Positions 17,189 through 25,557 of a DNA stretch of 64,000 nucleotides are shown piece by piece (positions within the stretch are counted from its first letter, which is position 1; every line of letters begins with the position of its first letter). The notes under the pieces are model-generated. The model saw only the letters and a list, made by a program, of their open reading frames with translations. It did no database searches and had not been told where the DNA came from. Source of the DNA: Hymenobacter sp. 15J16-1T3B (GTDB lineage: Bacteria; Bacteroidota; Bacteroidia; Cytophagales; Hymenobacteraceae); contig NZ_JAJFAV010000003.1 of assembly GCF_020711235.1 (NCBI RefSeq), forward strand, positions 186,001 through 250,000, written 5' to 3'. The position numbers and the translations under genes are program-made.

Positions 17189-18151
17189 TTAGGCAGGATT
17201 GGGCAACTCGTCAAATCGATAGCCGAGGCGCTGCAGGCGGCTGGTAATGGCCGTGCCGCGTTCGGGGCGGTGGGGGCGGGGCAGGTCGGCCACAATCAGC
17301 TCGCCGGCAAACTCGTTGAACTTGCCTTGGGCGCGGATGCCGCTGGCGTCCACGGCCAGGGAGCAACCAATGCTTTTCTTGCCCTCGTAGGGGCCGCCGA
17401 CAATGTAGCCCACCGAAGTGGTGCCCACCACCACCACGTTGTAGTAAGAGGCCAGAATCTGGTACGGCTTGATCCACTTCTCGCGGTAAGGGTCATCTTC
17501 CTCCGTGATGGAGTAGTCCACCGTCCACGACGAGGGCGAAAGAATGATTTCGGCCCCCATGCGGGCCAGCGTGTGCCCAATCGGCAGCCCGTCGATGTAG
17601 TTGTCGGCGCAGATGTTGAGCCCCAAGCGGCCCAGCGGCGTGTCGATGACGTTGAGGGTGGTGCCGACCTCGTAGAACGGTTGCTCCACCGTGAGCAGGT
17701 TGATCTTGTGGTACTTGAGCAGGATGCGGCCGTCCGGGTTGATGAGCACGGCGGCGTTGTAGATGCGGCCGTCGGCGGCGCGTTCGGTCAGGCCGGCGCA
17801 CACGTAGAGGCCGTGGCGGGCGGCTTCCTGGCAGAGGCGGTCGGAGTAGGGGCCGGGAATCGGCTGAGCTTCGGTCAGGGCGCTGGGGTGGGTCCAAGCG
17901 AAGTCCAGCGTTTCGGGCAGCAAGACCAAGTCGCAGCCTTGCTCGGCGGCCTCCTCAATCATGCGGGCGGCGCGGTCCAGGTTGCGCAGCGGCTCGCCGC
18001 CTTCCACCAACAGCTGGCCCATGCCGATGCGGATGGAGCCTGGGTGTGCAGAATTAGAGGGCAACGGGGCAGCAGAGCCGCTTGCTGGAGCCAGCGCCGA
18101 ACCAGTCGGAGCCGAGTCGTTTTTCTTCCAGCGGCTAAACAAAGACGGCAT
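17189..18151 (-). CDS. Carbon-nitrogen hydrolase (nitrilase superfamily)
   Basis: A 320-aa amidase/nitrilase-fold enzyme. The catalytic triad is visible: Glu in VLLPETLDF, Lys in LKYHKINLL and Cys in GLNICADNYID. The first 40 residues are Ser/Ala/Pro-rich and non-conserved. It hydrolyses an amide or nitrile and releases ammonia. The same fold is the glutaminase domain of glutamine-dependent NAD synthetase, where it feeds a PP-loop domain. Here the downstream operon partner is a PP-loop sugar amidotransferase. TACTTTTA at 18195-18202 (minus) is a probable -7 box. Confidence 0.85.
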   Translation of the reverse strand: MPSLFSRWKKNDSAPTGSALAPASGSAAPLPSNSAHPGSIRIGMGQLLVEGGEPLRNLDRAARMIEEAAEQGCDLVLLPETLDFAWTHPSALTEAQPIPGPYSDRLCQEAARHGLYVCAGLTERAADGRIYNAAVLINPDGRILLKYHKINLLTVEQPFYEVGTTLNVIDTPLGRLGLNICADNYIDGLPIGHTLARMGAEIILSPSSWTVDYSITEEDDPYREKWIKPYQILASYYNVVVVGTTSVGYIVGGPYEGKKSIGCSLAVDASGIRAQGKFNEFAGELIVADLPRPHRPERGTAITSRLQRLGYRFDELPNPA

Positions 18152-18350
18152 CAGATTACGGGCAGCAGTTGACGAAAGGGCAAGTTTTGCTACCTAAAAG
18201 TACGCTAATGGTGTCAAATCCAAACCAGCTTCGGAAGGAGGTAGACAGCAAAACTACTATTCTTGGCAGCGTTCAAAATTAAAGGATGATTAAATGCAAT
18301 GCGTGCTTATTCGATTGGGGCAAGGAGTTCCGGCCCCGGCCCGAAATGCC

Positions 18351-18358
18351 TACTTTTG
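18351..18358 (+). promoter_or_regulatory. -7 box (TACTTTTG) of valS
   Basis: TACTTTTG fits TAnnTTTG, 27 nt before the valS ATG at 18386. It supports that start over an in-frame ATG at 18299 that lies upstream of the box. Confidence 0.7.
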
Positions 18359-18385
18359 CCGATTCCGAACCGATTTCCCCTGACT

Positions 18386-21016
18386 ATGTCCATCCCCAAG
18401 ACCTACCAGCCCGCCGAGGTAGAAGACAAGTGGTACCAACGCTGGCAGGAACAAGGCTTTTTCACCTCGAAGCCCAATCCGCGCAAACCGGCCTACTCGG
18501 TGGTCATTCCGCCCCCGAACGTGACCGGGGTGCTGCACATGGGCCACATGCTGAACAACACCATTCAGGACGTGCTGGTGCGCCGCGCCCGCATGCAGGG
18601 CAAGGAAGCCTGCTGGGTGCCCGGCACTGACCACGCCTCCATTGCCACCGAAGCCAAGGTGGTGCAGATGCTCAAGGAGCGCGGCATCGAGAAAAAGGAC
18701 CTCACCCGCGAGGAATTCCTCAAGTACGCCTGGGAGTGGAAGGAGAAATACGGCGGCATCATCTTGGACCAGCTCAAGAAGCTGGGCGCTAGCTGCGACT
18801 GGTCGCGCACGCGCTTCACGATGGAGCCCGAGCTGACCGAGGCCGTGCTGCGCGTGTTCGTCGACCTGTACCGCAAGGGCCTGATTTACCGCGGTATTCG
18901 CATGGTAAACTGGGACCCGCTGGGCCGCACCGCCATTTCCGACGAGGAGGTAATTCCCAAGGACACCATGGCCAAGATGTACCACCTGCGCTACCCAATC
19001 GTGGGCCGGCCGGGTGAGTTCATCACCGTGGCTACCTCGCGCCCCGAAACCATCATGGCCGACGTGGCCGTGGCCGTGAATCCCAACGATGAGCGGTATC
19101 ACCACCTGCACGGTGCCAAGGTGCAGATTCCGCTGCTGGGCCGCGAAATTCCGGTGATTCTGGACGAGTACGTGACCATCGAGTTCGGTACCGGCGCGCT
19201 GAAGGTAACCCCAGCGCACGACCTGAACGACTACGAGCTGGGCGTGAAGCACAACCTGCCGGTTATCGACATCCTCGACGACGCGGGCTTCCTCAACGAG
19301 AAGGCCGTGCTCTACGTGGGCCAGGACCGCTTTGCCGCCCGCCGCACCATTGTGAAGGACCTCGACGAGGCCGGCTTGCTCGCCAAAGTGGAGGAGTACG
19401 CCAGCATTGTGCAGACCTCGGAGCGCACCGGCGCCGTCATCGAGCCGCGCCTCTCCATGCAGTGGTTCCTGAAGATGGCCGACATGGCCGGCCCCGCCCT
19501 GGAAGTGGTGGAGGACGACCGCGTGAAGCTGCACCCGCCTAAGTTCAAGAATATGTACCGGGTGTGGATGGAAAACGTGCACGACTGGTGCATCTCCCGC
19601 CAGCTCTGGTGGGGGCAGCGCATCCCCGCGTACTACCTGCCCGACGGCACCTTCGTGGTGGCCCTTAGCGACGAAGAGGCACTTCAACTGGCGCGTGAGC
19701 AAAGCGGTAACAGCGCATTGCAGATTAGTGATTTGCGCCAGGATGAAGACGTGCTTGATACCTGGTTCTCGTCGTGGCTCTGGCCCATCTCGGTGTTCGA
19801 CGGCTTCAAGGATCCGGACAACGCCGACGTCAACTACTACTACCCCACGGACGACCTCGTGACGGCCCCAGAAATCCTCTTCTTCTGGGTGGCGCGCATG
19901 ATCATGGCCGGCCTGGAGTACCGCCAGGACGTGCCGTTCCGCAACGTGTACCTCACCGGCATTGTGCGCGACGCCCAGGGCCGCAAGATGAGCAAGTCGC
20001 TGGGCAACTCGCCCGACCCGCTGGACCTCATTGCCCAGTACGGCGCCGACGGCGTGCGCACCGGCATGCTGTTTTCTTCGCCGGCCGGCAACGACCTGCT
20101 GTTCGACATCAAGCTGGTGGAGCAGGGCCGCAACTTCACCAACAAGCTGTGGAACGCCTTCCGCCTTACCCAGGGCTGGGAGGTCGACGCAGCGCTGCCC
20201 TTCGCCAACGAGCGGGCCACGGAGTGGTTCCAGGCCAAGCTGCAGGCCACCCTGGCCGAGCTGGACGAACACTTCGCCAAGTTCCGCATGTCGGACGCGC
20301 TGATGACCGTCTACAAGCTGGTGTGGGACGACTTCTGCTCGGTGTACCTGGAGATGATCAAGCCCGCCTACCAGGCGCCCATCGACGCGGAGACGCTGCG
20401 CCGCACCACTGGCTTCTTCGAGAGCCTGCTGAAGCTGCTGCACCCCTTCATGCCCTTCATCACGGAGGAAATTTGGCACCACCTGGCCGAGCGCGGACCC
20501 AAGGACTACCTCTGCGTGGCGCCCTGGCCCAAGCAACAGCCCGTAGCAGGTGGCGCCGAGCTGCTGAGCCGCATGGACAAGGCCCTGGACATTGTGGGTG
20601 GCGTGCGCACCATCCGCAACCAGAAGGGCCTCGGCCCGAACAAGCCGCTGACCCTGGCTGCCAAAACCGACGACGCCCAGCTGCTGACCGATTACGAGGG
20701 CATCCTGCGCAAGCTGGCCGGCCTGACGGAAATCAACGTGGTAGACGCCGCGCCGGCCGCGGCGGTGGGCTTCGTATCGGGCGGGGCGGAGTTCTTCGTA
20801 CCCATGGAAGGCCAGATTGACCTGGGGGCCGAAAAGGAGCGGCTGAGCAAGGAACTGGAGTACGCCCAGGGCTTCCGCAACTCGGTGATGCAGAAGCTCG
20901 GCAACGAGAAGTTTGTGCAGAACGCCAAGCCGGAGCTGGTGGAAAAGGAACGCCAGAAGCTAGCCGACGCCGACGCCAAGATTTCGGCCCTGGAGCAAAG
21001 CCTGGCAGCGCTGTAA
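18386..21016 (+). CDS. valS: Valyl-tRNA synthetase
   Basis: Class I aminoacyl-tRNA synthetase that charges tRNA-Val, with editing of threonine. The 876-aa length is normal for the family. The HIGH-type motif is in PPPNVTGVLHMGHM near residue 45 and the KMSKS motif in GRKMSKSLGNSPDPLD near residue 535. The CP1 editing domain lies between, and a C-terminal coiled coil (KERLSKELEYAQGF) ends the protein. The start MSIPKTYQPAEVEDKWY is the family N-terminus. A terminator follows, then repeat element D. Confidence 0.97.
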   Translation: MSIPKTYQPAEVEDKWYQRWQEQGFFTSKPNPRKPAYSVVIPPPNVTGVLHMGHMLNNTIQDVLVRRARMQGKEACWVPGTDHASIATEAKVVQMLKERGIEKKDLTREEFLKYAWEWKEKYGGIILDQLKKLGASCDWSRTRFTMEPELTEAVLRVFVDLYRKGLIYRGIRMVNWDPLGRTAISDEEVIPKDTMAKMYHLRYPIVGRPGEFITVATSRPETIMADVAVAVNPNDERYHHLHGAKVQIPLLGREIPVILDEYVTIEFGTGALKVTPAHDLNDYELGVKHNLPVIDILDDAGFLNEKAVLYVGQDRFAARRTIVKDLDEAGLLAKVEEYASIVQTSERTGAVIEPRLSMQWFLKMADMAGPALEVVEDDRVKLHPPKFKNMYRVWMENVHDWCISRQLWWGQRIPAYYLPDGTFVVALSDEEALQLAREQSGNSALQISDLRQDEDVLDTWFSSWLWPISVFDGFKDPDNADVNYYYPTDDLVTAPEILFFWVARMIMAGLEYRQDVPFRNVYLTGIVRDAQGRKMSKSLGNSPDPLDLIAQYGADGVRTGMLFSSPAGNDLLFDIKLVEQGRNFTNKLWNAFRLTQGWEVDAALPFANERATEWFQAKLQATLAELDEHFAKFRMSDALMTVYKLVWDDFCSVYLEMIKPAYQAPIDAETLRRTTGFFESLLKLLHPFMPFITEEIWHHLAERGPKDYLCVAPWPKQQPVAGGAELLSRMDKALDIVGGVRTIRNQKGLGPNKPLTLAAKTDDAQLLTDYEGILRKLAGLTEINVVDAAPAAAVGFVSGGAEFFVPMEGQIDLGAEKERLSKELEYAQGFRNSVMQKLGNEKFVQNAKPELVEKERQKLADADAKISALEQSLAAL

Positions 21017-21037
21017 GCCAGCTGCCAGCCGATACCG

Positions 21038-21075
21038 AAACCGGCTGCCTTCCGTGCGGAGGGCAGCCGGTTTTG
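21038..21075 (+). terminator. Rho-independent terminator of valS
   Basis: AAACCGGCTGCC (21038-21049) pairs with GGCAGCCGGTTT (21062-21073) around an inner TCC-gtgc-GGA. A TTTT tail follows. Confidence 0.85.
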
Positions 21076-21099
21076 CTTGGCTCGGACGTAAAATCGTCT

Positions 21100-21290
21100 G
21101 TCATCCTGAGCACAGCGAAGGATCTTCCTCCGGCCCGGCACCGCCGCTGCGGAAGAAGTGCAGGCTGCTTTTGAGGGAAGTGCATCAACGCAGAAGCGCA
21201 GCCACCAGGCCCAGATGATTGGGCGTCAGTGGCTGCGCTTCCCAGTTGGTGCAGGGTACGAGCAAGGTCCTTCGCTGTGCTCGGGATGAC
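21100..21290. repeat. Nested palindromic element D
   Basis: Arms 21100-21126 (GTCATCCTGAGCACAGCGAA...) and 21264-21290 match in 25 of 27 positions when one is reverse-complemented. The centre is a 13-bp perfect stem (GAAGCGCAGCCAC, 21193-21205, with 21229-21241) enclosing a smaller GCCCA/TGGGC stem. The layout matches elements A-C but the arm sequence is a different family. It lies between the convergent valS and the gene at 21312. Confidence 0.85.
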
Positions 21291-21311
21291 GGGCATTTTC
21301 CTCCTGCCTAA

Positions 21312-21530
21312 CTATTCCTGCTCGCCTGGCACGGGCTGGCCGGCCGCGGCGGCCTTGTCGCGGGCCTGGGCCGTGAGTTGGTTTTGCAGCTGAAAGGTCA
21401 CCTGCTCGCAGTCGGCTACGTGGCGCTTGGCCTGGGCCAGTTCCCGCTCGGCGGCGGAGAGGCGTACGTAGAGGTACACAATCAGGGCCAGCGAAATGAC
21501 CAGGGCCCCGAGGGTGATGAAATTTTTCAT
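21312..21530 (-). CDS. Small single-pass membrane protein
   Basis: A 72-aa protein with one N-terminal membrane helix (ITLGALVISLALIVYLYV) followed by a charged helix, RLSAAERELAQAKRHVADCE, that should form a coiled coil. The C-terminus is Ala/Gln-rich. Function unknown. It lies 68 bp upstream of the E2 gene end on the same strand but is transcribed after it, so it could be the last gene of that transcript. The ATG at 21530 is preferred over a TTG two codons earlier. Confidence 0.6.
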   Translation of the reverse strand: MKNFITLGALVISLALIVYLYVRLSAAERELAQAKRHVADCEQVTFQLQNQLTAQARDKAAAAGQPVPGEQE

Positions 21531-21598
21531 AACCAAAAGGAAGTCAAAAAGAAAAGCCCGCCGAGGTGACGGGCTTCTTCAATCACAAAAGTCGTTGC

Positions 21599-22993
21599 TT
21601 AGATGCTCGTGTTCGGGTCGAACTGCTCGAGGTAGTCGGCCACGCGGCGCACGAACATGCCGCCGAGCGAGCCGTCGACCACGCGGTGGTCGTAGCTATG
21701 CGAGAGGAACATGAAGTGGCGCACCCCGATCAAGTCACCCTGCGGCGTCTCGATGACGGCGGGCTTCTTCTTGATGGCGCCCACGGCCATGATGGCCACC
21801 TGCGGCTGCATGATGATGGGCGTGCCCATCACGTTGCCGAAGGAGCCCACGTTCGACAGCGTGTAGGTGCCGCCTTCCAGGTCCTCGGGTTTGAGCTTGT
21901 TGGCCCGGGCACGGTTGGCCAGGTCGTTTACGCGTTTGGTCAGGCCGTTCAGGTTCAGCTGGTCGGCGCCGTGAATCACCGGCACGATGAGGTTGCCGGA
22001 GGGCAGGGCCACGGCCACGCCCACGTTGATGTCGCGCTTCTTGATGATGTAGTCCCCGTCCACCGACACGTTGATGTTCGGGAAGTCCTGGATGGCGCGG
22101 GCAATGGCCTGCACGAAGATGGGCGTGAAGGTGAGGTTTTCGCCCTCGCGCTTCTTGTAGGCGTCCTTGTGCTTGTTGCGCCAGTTCACAATTTCGGTCA
22201 CGTCGGCTTCCACGAAGCTCGTCACGTGCGGCGAAATCCGCTTGGAATCGACCATGCGCTGGGCAATCATCTTGCGCATGCGGTCCATTTCCACCAGTTC
22301 CTGGTTGCCGCTCACCGACGGGGCGGGCTTGCTGGCTTGCGCTGCCGGGGCCGCTTGCGGGGCCGCGGCGGCCGGAGCGGCCGTAGGCTGCTGCGGAGCT
22401 GGCTGGGCGGCGGGGGCGGCTTGCGGGGCGGGCGCCGCGGCGGCCGGAGCCGGCTGCTGCCCGCGGTGGGCCACGAAGTCGAGGATGTCTTTCTTGGTGA
22501 CGCGGCCGCCCTGGCCGGTGCCGGGCAGGCGCTCCAGGTCGGCCATGGAAATGCCTTCCTCGCGGGCAATGTTGAGCACCAGCGGGGAGTAGAAGCGGCC
22601 GGGCTGGGCTTCGCCGAGCTGGCTGCTGAGCGACTGAGCGGCGGGTACGTGCGGCACCATGGCGGCTTCGCTGGCGCCTTCTTCCTCAGCGGCGGGAGCC
22701 GGGGCTGCCGCGGGCTGGGCGGCCGACGCTTGGCCGTTGGAGGCCGCGGCGGCGTCGGTTTCGACGATGGCAATGGGGGCGCCTACGGCTACCACCTGGC
22801 CTTCTTCCACCAAGATCTGCTGCAGCACGCCGGCGTGGATGGCGGGTACCTCGGTGTCCACTTTGTCGGTGGCCACTTCCAGCACCGATTCGTCCTGCTC
22901 AATGGTGTCGCCCACCTGTTTGAGCCATTTCAGGACGGTGCCTTCCATGATACTTTCGCCCATTTTGGGCATCACCATTTCCACTCGTGCCAT
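21599..22993 (-). CDS. 2-oxoacid dehydrogenase E2 (dihydrolipoyl acyltransferase)
   Basis: A 464-aa core component of a 2-oxoacid dehydrogenase complex, transferring acyl groups from lipoyl-lysine to CoA. The N-terminal lipoyl domain has the modified lysine in VATDKVDTEV (about residue 44). An Ala/Pro-rich hinge follows, then the E1/E3-binding domain (FYSPLVLNIAREEGI to GGRVTKKDIL), a second hinge and the catalytic domain ending in SYDHRVVDGSLGG (HxxxDG). Branched-chain, pyruvate or 2-oxoglutarate specificity cannot be decided here. E1 and E3 are not in the window. The start at 22993 begins the lipoyl domain and has a consensus -7 box upstream. Confidence 0.9.
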   Translation of the reverse strand: MARVEMVMPKMGESIMEGTVLKWLKQVGDTIEQDESVLEVATDKVDTEVPAIHAGVLQQILVEEGQVVAVGAPIAIVETDAAAASNGQASAAQPAAAPAPAAEEEGASEAAMVPHVPAAQSLSSQLGEAQPGRFYSPLVLNIAREEGISMADLERLPGTGQGGRVTKKDILDFVAHRGQQPAPAAAAPAPQAAPAAQPAPQQPTAAPAAAAPQAAPAAQASKPAPSVSGNQELVEMDRMRKMIAQRMVDSKRISPHVTSFVEADVTEIVNWRNKHKDAYKKREGENLTFTPIFVQAIARAIQDFPNINVSVDGDYIIKKRDINVGVAVALPSGNLIVPVIHGADQLNLNGLTKRVNDLANRARANKLKPEDLEGGTYTLSNVGSFGNVMGTPIIMQPQVAIMAVGAIKKKPAVIETPQGDLIGVRHFMFLSHSYDHRVVDGSLGGMFVRRVADYLEQFDPNTSI

Positions 22994-23082
22994 GCGGAGG
23001 TTGCTTTGAAGAATTCGGGGGTGGGAAAGGAAGCTTGGTCTGTTCGGGGTCGATTGGCGGCTGGGGAGGCCGAAATCGGGGC

Positions 23083-23090
23083 CAAAGGTA
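23083..23090 (-). promoter_or_regulatory. -7 box (TACCTTTG) of E2 gene
   Basis: On the minus strand TACCTTTG, an exact TAnnTTTG, lies about 90 nt upstream of the ATG at 22993. Confidence 0.6.
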
Positions 23091-23163
23091 GGGGATTTGG
23101 CAATTGCGGCGTAATCGGACCCGAACACTTGTTAGGCTCGGGCAAAAAAAATCCGCTGGCCGA

Positions 23164-24444
23164 CTACGAAGCCTGGGGCGACAAGGCTTCCGGGGCCGGC
23201 AAATTGCGCCGCACCAGGTCCAGGGCCACGGTGCTGATGTAGCTGATGTTCAGCTCCCGGCCGCGGTTCATGCTCACTTTGCGCGCAATGGTGTGGTGCT
23301 GGTCGGCGTAGGCCAGCCAGAAGGTGCCCACCGGCTTTTCGTCGGTGCCGCCGCCGGGGCCGGCAATGCCGCTGGTGGCCACCGCCACGTCGACGCCGAG
23401 CTGGCGGCGCAGGCCTTCGGCCATTTCGCGCACCGTTTGCTCGCTCACCGCCCCGAACTGCTCCAATGTGTCGGGGCTCACGCCGAGCTGGCTGACTTTA
23501 ACCTGGTTCGAGTAGGCCACCACCGAACCCAGGAAGTAGGCCGACGAGCCCGGCACGCTGGTCAGGCGCTGGGCAATGGTGCCGCCGGTGCAGCTTTCGG
23601 CCGTGCCGATGGTCAGGCCGCGCTCCTGCAGCAGGGCGCCCAGGGCCGCTTCCAGCGTCACTTCGCCCTCGGCAAACAGGTACGGCCCGATGAGGGCGCG
23701 CACGGCCGGCAGCTGGGCTTCGAGGCGGCGGCGCAGGTCGGGCTGGCCGTCGTCGGTGGCGGTGAGGCGCAGGCGCACGGCCCCGAAAGAGGGCAGGTAG
23801 GCCAGTTTCATGTTGGGGGGCAGCTGCGCTTCCCAGTCGGCAATCTGCTCGGCCAGAAACGATTCGCCCTGCCCCACGGTCTGCAGCACCGCGTGCTCGA
23901 TGGGCGGCACCTGGAAGTGCTGCTGCAGCTTGGGCAGCACGTGGGTGGTCATCAGGTACTTCATCTCGAAGGGCACGCCGGGCATGGACACGAACACCAC
24001 GCCGTCCTCGCCGTCGAACCACATGCCGGGCGCCGTGCCCACCGTGTTGCGCAGCGGCGTGCAGGCGGTGGGCAGGAAGGCCTGCTGGCGGTTCACTTCC
24101 AGCATGGGCCGGTTGAAGCGGGCAAAAATGGCCTCCACGTCGCGCAGGGAAGGCTCGTAAAGGGCCAGCTCCGAGTGGAAATACCGGGCCAGCACGTGTT
24201 TGGTCAAATCGTCCTTGGTGGGGCCGAGGCCGCCGGTCATCAGCACCACCTGGGCGCGCCCGCGGGCTTCGTCGAGGGCCCGCACAATTTCTTCGGCCTG
24301 ATCCGACACCGAGCTGATTTGGCGGATGCGCAGGCCGATTTTGCCGAGCTCTTGGCCCATCCAGGCCGAATTGGTGTCGATGACCTGTCCGTAGAGCAGT
24401 TCGTCGCCTATAGTGATGATTTCGACGGCGGGCGTGTGGGGCAT
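23164..24444 (-). CDS. cinA: CinA-like NMN deamidase
   Basis: Two-domain CinA family protein, 426 aa. The N-terminal MoCF/COG1058 domain (EIITIGDELLYGQVIDTNSA, MTGGLGPTKDDLTK) is an ADP-ribose pyrophosphatase in characterised homologs. The C-terminal PncC domain (GTAESCTGGTIAQRL, VVAYSNQVK, GIAGPGGGTDEKPVG) deamidates nicotinamide mononucleotide in pyridine-nucleotide recycling. Both domains look intact. The ATG at 24444 matches the family N-terminus, although the frame stays open far upstream. The gene is divergent from a DUF4197 gene, with the palindrome GCGCAAATTGCGC between them. Confidence 0.9.
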   Translation of the reverse strand: MPHTPAVEIITIGDELLYGQVIDTNSAWMGQELGKIGLRIRQISSVSDQAEEIVRALDEARGRAQVVLMTGGLGPTKDDLTKHVLARYFHSELALYEPSLRDVEAIFARFNRPMLEVNRQQAFLPTACTPLRNTVGTAPGMWFDGEDGVVFVSMPGVPFEMKYLMTTHVLPKLQQHFQVPPIEHAVLQTVGQGESFLAEQIADWEAQLPPNMKLAYLPSFGAVRLRLTATDDGQPDLRRRLEAQLPAVRALIGPYLFAEGEVTLEAALGALLQERGLTIGTAESCTGGTIAQRLTSVPGSSAYFLGSVVAYSNQVKVSQLGVSPDTLEQFGAVSEQTVREMAEGLRRQLGVDVAVATSGIAGPGGGTDEKPVGTFWLAYADQHHTIARKVSMNRGRELNISYISTVALDLVRRNLPAPEALSPQAS

Positions 24445-24582
24445 AGCGAAAGAAAGTGGGAGAGACGGGATTTCGGCGCAATTTGCGCACGGCGTTTGTA
24501 AGACCGCGCCGCGCGGCTTTGGTTTGCCGATTCGGCGCCGGCCCCGGCGCTTTATTTCGACTTCTCTCCACTTTCTCCCTTT

Positions 24583-25428
24583 ATGACCGCACCCCGCTTC
24601 TCCACCTTCCTGCTGGCCCTGGGCCTGCTTTCCGCTGCCACGGCCGCCGAGGCCCAAACCACCAAGAAAACCACCACCACGGCCAAGAAGACCACGACGA
24701 CGGCCAAGAAAACCACGCCCGCCAAGAAAACCACTACGACCAAGCCGGCGACCAAAACCACCACGACCACCACCAAGACCACCACCGCGCCGGTGGTGGC
24801 CACGCCGCCCCCGCTCACCGCCGACGAAGCCACCGCCGCCGTGAAGGAAGCCTTGAACCTGAGCGTGACCCGCGCCCTGGAGGCCGGGGCCCAGGCCGAC
24901 GCCTTCAACGGCAACCCGGACATTCGTCTGGCCTTTCCGCCCGAGGCTGAGTTGGTCAATACCACCCTGCGCGGCCTGCGCATGGGCGCCGTCATCGACA
25001 AGTTTGAGGTGCAAATGAACCGCGCCGCCGAGGCCGTGGCCGCCAATCCGCAGGCCCAGACCATTCTGGCCGCCGCCGCCCAGCGCTACGCCATTGCCGA
25101 CGGGCTGGCCCTGGTCAACACCCGCGAAAGCCGCCTGATTGCCTCGCAGTTCAAAACCCAGCAGCTGGCCCAGGTGCAGCAGGAGCTGCGCCCGCTCGTG
25201 GATGCCGCTCTGGAGCAAACCGGTGCTAAGCAGGCCTACGGGGAGCTGATGCTGCGCTACAAGAAAGTGCCGCTGGTGACGCCCATTGCCACCAACCTTA
25301 CCGATTACAGCACCGGCAAAATCGCCGAAGGCCTCTTCACGCTCATCGCCGACGAAGAAAGCCGCATCCGCCTGAACTCCTCGGCCCGCTCGACCACCAC
25401 GCTGCAGCGCGCCTTTGGGCAGCAGTAA
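24583..25428 (+). CDS. DUF4197 secreted protein with Thr/Lys-rich linker
   Basis: A 281-aa protein with a signal peptide (ending AATAAEAQ) followed by about 45 residues of TTKK/TAKK repeats, then a DUF4197 domain (AAVKEALNLSVTRALEAGAQ, LAFPPEAELVNTTLRGLRMG, VQMNRAAEAVA). The DUF4197 family is periplasmic and of unknown function. The Thr/Lys tract is a low-complexity linker that may bind peptidoglycan or be glycosylated, which is speculation. It is followed 129 bp later by a paralog without the long linker, so the pair is a tandem duplication. Confidence 0.82.
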   Translation: MTAPRFSTFLLALGLLSAATAAEAQTTKKTTTTAKKTTTTAKKTTPAKKTTTTKPATKTTTTTTKTTTAPVVATPPPLTADEATAAVKEALNLSVTRALEAGAQADAFNGNPDIRLAFPPEAELVNTTLRGLRMGAVIDKFEVQMNRAAEAVAANPQAQTILAAAAQRYAIADGLALVNTRESRLIASQFKTQQLAQVQQELRPLVDAALEQTGAKQAYGELMLRYKKVPLVTPIATNLTDYSTGKIAEGLFTLIADEESRIRLNSSARSTTTLQRAFGQQ

Positions 25429-25442
25429 GGCCGACTGCCCCG

Positions 25443-25500
25443 CCAACGGCGCTATTCGACCACCGCTGCGCGGACGAATGGCGCCGTTGGTCGATTTTTT
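25443..25500 (+). terminator. Terminator between DUF4197 paralogs
   Basis: CCAACGGCGCTATTCG (25443-25458) pairs with CGAATGGCGCCGTTGG (25475-25490) with one G-U wobble. TCGATTTTTT follows. It suggests that the two paralogs are separate transcripts. Confidence 0.75.
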
Positions 25501-25557
25501 GGTCCGGTTTCTGCCTTTCGCCGAACTGAAACCGCGTTTCTGGTTTTACTACCGCAT

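Noticed and set aside
18350-20536. 728-codon reading frame antisense to valS
   Set aside because: Shadow of a GC-rich gene: the frame has a biased His/Val/Gly/Leu composition, no recognised domain and no promoter. The valS frame has complete motifs.
24655-24795. CRISPR or tandem DNA repeat
   Set aside because: The periodicity is codon-level Thr/Lys low complexity inside the DUF4197 protein, with no conserved spacers.
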